The notes beneath the pieces are model-generated. The model worked only from the letters and a program-made list of their open reading frames with translations. It was not told the origin of the DNA and made no database searches. DNA of 6,437 nt from contig JAKQBQ010000039.1 of the NCBI GenBank assembly GCA_029574055.1, forward strand, positions 1 to 6,437, given 5' to 3'. Shown here one piece after another: positions 5,201 to 6,437 of this stretch. The position numbers and the translations under genes are program-made. Position 1 is the stretch's first letter. Each line of letters opens with the position of its first letter. This DNA comes from Methanobacteriota archaeon. Its GTDB lineage: Archaea; Thermoplasmatota; Thermoplasmata; Methanomassiliicoccales; Methanomethylophilaceae.

Positions 5201-5742
5201 GGTCCGTAAGGATACCGGGAGACCGCGTCGGAATTCTCATTGGGAAGAACGGCGAGACGAAAAGAGCGATAGAGAAGACATCCGGGATAAAGCTCGATAT
5301 CGATACTGAGGGTGGAGTTCTTTTCAACGAAGAGGCGGAGGGTGTGGACCCCCTCATGGCCCTGAAGATCATGGATGTCATAAGGGCCATCGGGAGAGGT
5401 TTCAACCCCGACCGGGCGTTCAGGCTTTTCGAGGACGATGAATATTTCGAATCTTTCGACCTCAAGGAAGTGGCCGGCGGCAGGCCCAACCAATTGGAAA
5501 GGGTCAGGGGGAGGCTCATAGGCGCGGGAGGCAAGACCAGGAGGATCATCGAAGACCTCACCGGATGCTACATGTCCGTGTACGGGAACACCGTGTCCCT
5601 GATCGGCAACTCGATCAGCCTGCCCGTCGCGAAACATGCCGTCGAGCTCATACTCGGCGGGAGCGAGCATGCGACCGTATACCACTATCTGGAGAGCCAG
5701 CGCCCGAGGCTCAGGATCGCCGAGATGGGCTTCGACCTGTGA
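5197..5742 (+). CDS. KH-domain RNA-binding protein, archaeal Pno1/Dim2 homologue
   Basis: The 181-residue protein carries two KH modules. KH1 contains VGILIGKNGETKRAI (11-25) with GxxG = GKNG at 16-19. KH2 contains RGRLIGAGGKTRRIIEDLTG (104-123) with GxxG = GAGG at 109-112. This is the size and architecture of the archaeal KH protein related to eukaryotic Pno1/Dim2, which binds the 3' region of pre-small-subunit rRNA and works with Nob1 and RIO kinases. ATG 5197 overlaps the RIO1 stop (ATGA), has a good internal Shine-Dalgarno, and begins directly with the first KH strand as in relatives. Linkage to rio1 supports a role in ribosome assembly. Pus10 follows nine bases after the stop. Confidence 0.93.
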   Translation: MRSVRIPGDRVGILIGKNGETKRAIEKTSGIKLDIDTEGGVLFNEEAEGVDPLMALKIMDVIRAIGRGFNPDRAFRLFEDDEYFESFDLKEVAGGRPNQLERVRGRLIGAGGKTRRIIEDLTGCYMSVYGNTVSLIGNSISLPVAKHAVELILGGSEHATVYHYLESQRPRLRIAEMGFDL

Positions 5743-5751
5743 GATGTTCCC

Positions 5752-6437
5752 ATGGAAGACTGGATCTCGGAAAGGCTGAACGCGGCGGAGGGGCTCGCAT
5801 CCTCCGGGATCTGCGACCACTGCTTGGGAAGGATGTTCGGGAAGGTGGGGACAGGAACGACCAACGACGCCCGCGGGCGCATGATACGTGAAGCCTTATC
5901 CGAAGCAGGAAAGGATATCCCATCCCCGGAGTTCTGCAGCCTCTGTGAGAACGTGTTCGACCTCATGCCGAGGTTCGCGGAGGCCGTGGCGGAAAGCGTG
6001 AACAGCGTCGAATCGGACAATTTCCTTGTCGGATCGAAGGTGGAGCCCGAGATAGCGGAAAGGGAAAGGGCGCTTTGGGAACAATTCGGCCTGGATGATG
6101 CGGAGAGCATCAAAACGGAGCTCAACAGGGAGATCGGGAAGCTTTCTTTCCCCATGATCAACCGCCCGGTCGAATTCAAGAACCCCCAAGTGGTGGCCTG
6201 CATAGATACGAGGTTTGCCGATGTCGCTCTCGACATCTCCCCCATATTCATCGCCGGGAGATACCGCAAATACAGCAGGGAGATACCGCAGACCATATGG
6301 CCGTGCAGAATGTGCAAAGGGAAGGGCTGCGGCAGATGCGGCGGCACCGGGAAGATGTACCGGACGTCGGTGCAGGAGATCATCGGCGATATCGCCCTCG
6401 AGATGAGCGGTGGGGAAGAGCACTTCTTCCACGGGAT
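5752..6437 (+). CDS. pus10: tRNA pseudouridine synthase Pus10, N-terminal part
   Basis: The frame is open from ATG 5752 to the right edge, giving 228 complete residues of a protein normally about 400 or more. CDHC (21-24) and CSLC (62-65) supply the four cysteines of the Pus10 zinc site. A THUMP-like accessory region follows, and then the characteristic WPCRMCKGKGCGRCGGTGKMY (183-203) with a second CxxC/CxxC set. The start of the catalytic half (TSVQEII...) is visible, but the catalytic aspartate lies beyond the window. Archaeal Pus10 makes pseudouridine 54 and 55 in the tRNA T-loop. Another ATG at 5744 opens a frame of only 11 codons, so 5752 is the start; its Shine-Dalgarno is weak, suggesting coupling to the KH gene nine bases upstream. 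Confidence 0.93.
   Translation, partial: MEDWISERLNAAEGLASSGICDHCLGRMFGKVGTGTTNDARGRMIREALSEAGKDIPSPEFCSLCENVFDLMPRFAEAVAESVNSVESDNFLVGSKVEPEIAERERALWEQFGLDDAESIKTELNREIGKLSFPMINRPVEFKNPQVVACIDTRFADVALDISPIFIAGRYRKYSREIPQTIWPCRMCKGKGCGRCGGTGKMYRTSVQEIIGDIALEMSGGEEHFFHG

Noticed and set aside
5744..5779. Alternative ATG at 5744 for the last gene
   Set aside because: It reaches a stop after 11 codons; the Pus10 frame begins at ATG 5752.
5685..6432. Two overlapping minus-strand open frames at the right end
   Set aside because: The plus strand encodes Pus10 with both cysteine motifs here; the minus frames are shadows.

Overview
The window looks archaeal. It encodes an archaeal-type translation initiation factor 1A, a RIO1 kinase, a two-KH Pno1/Dim2-like protein, a Pus10 pseudouridine synthase and an archease. 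TATA-like boxes lie about 25 bases before plausible transcription starts, and one gene appears to start leaderless on GTG. Moderate GC content, a formyltransferase paired with a COG4030-like (EhaR-related) protein, a secreted repeat adhesin and the absence of TAG among six visible stop codons fit a methanogen-related Thermoplasmatota lineage such as Methanomassiliicoccales. That placement is inference, not proof.

Layout. Positions 1-1295 (minus) hold the N-terminal part of a large secreted protein: signal peptide, tandem 24/26-residue 'GGTVS' repeats typical of a beta-helix, then a domain resembling the divergent InlB B-repeat. It runs off the left edge. Positions 1296-1483 are a divergent intergenic region with TATA-like boxes for both flanking genes, a run of 11 C and three short palindromes. 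Positions 1484-1891 (plus) encode archease, the partner of the RtcB RNA ligase. Positions 1928-2746 and 2753-3859 form a tight pair: a PurN-fold formyltransferase with intact Asn/His/Asp catalytic residues and a long C-terminal extension, then a HAD-like protein of the COG4030/EhaR type whose nucleophile motif seems to be lost. A tRNA-Glu(UUC) gene lies convergently at 3871-3943 (minus).

From a promoter at about 4011, a plus-strand operon runs aIF1A, RIO1, KH protein, Pus10, with gaps of 18 bases, a 4-base overlap and 9 bases. Its products act in translation initiation, maturation of the small ribosomal subunit (RIO1 and Pno1-like) and tRNA pseudouridylation (Pus10, cut by the right edge). 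The last two stages of that chain are likely translationally coupled, because the Shine-Dalgarno of the KH gene lies inside the codons for the RIO1 poly-glutamate tail.

The best candidate for something undescribed is the formyltransferase plus degenerate HAD pair. The chemistry of the first looks intact, while the second appears to keep the fold but not the catalytic acids of its relatives.
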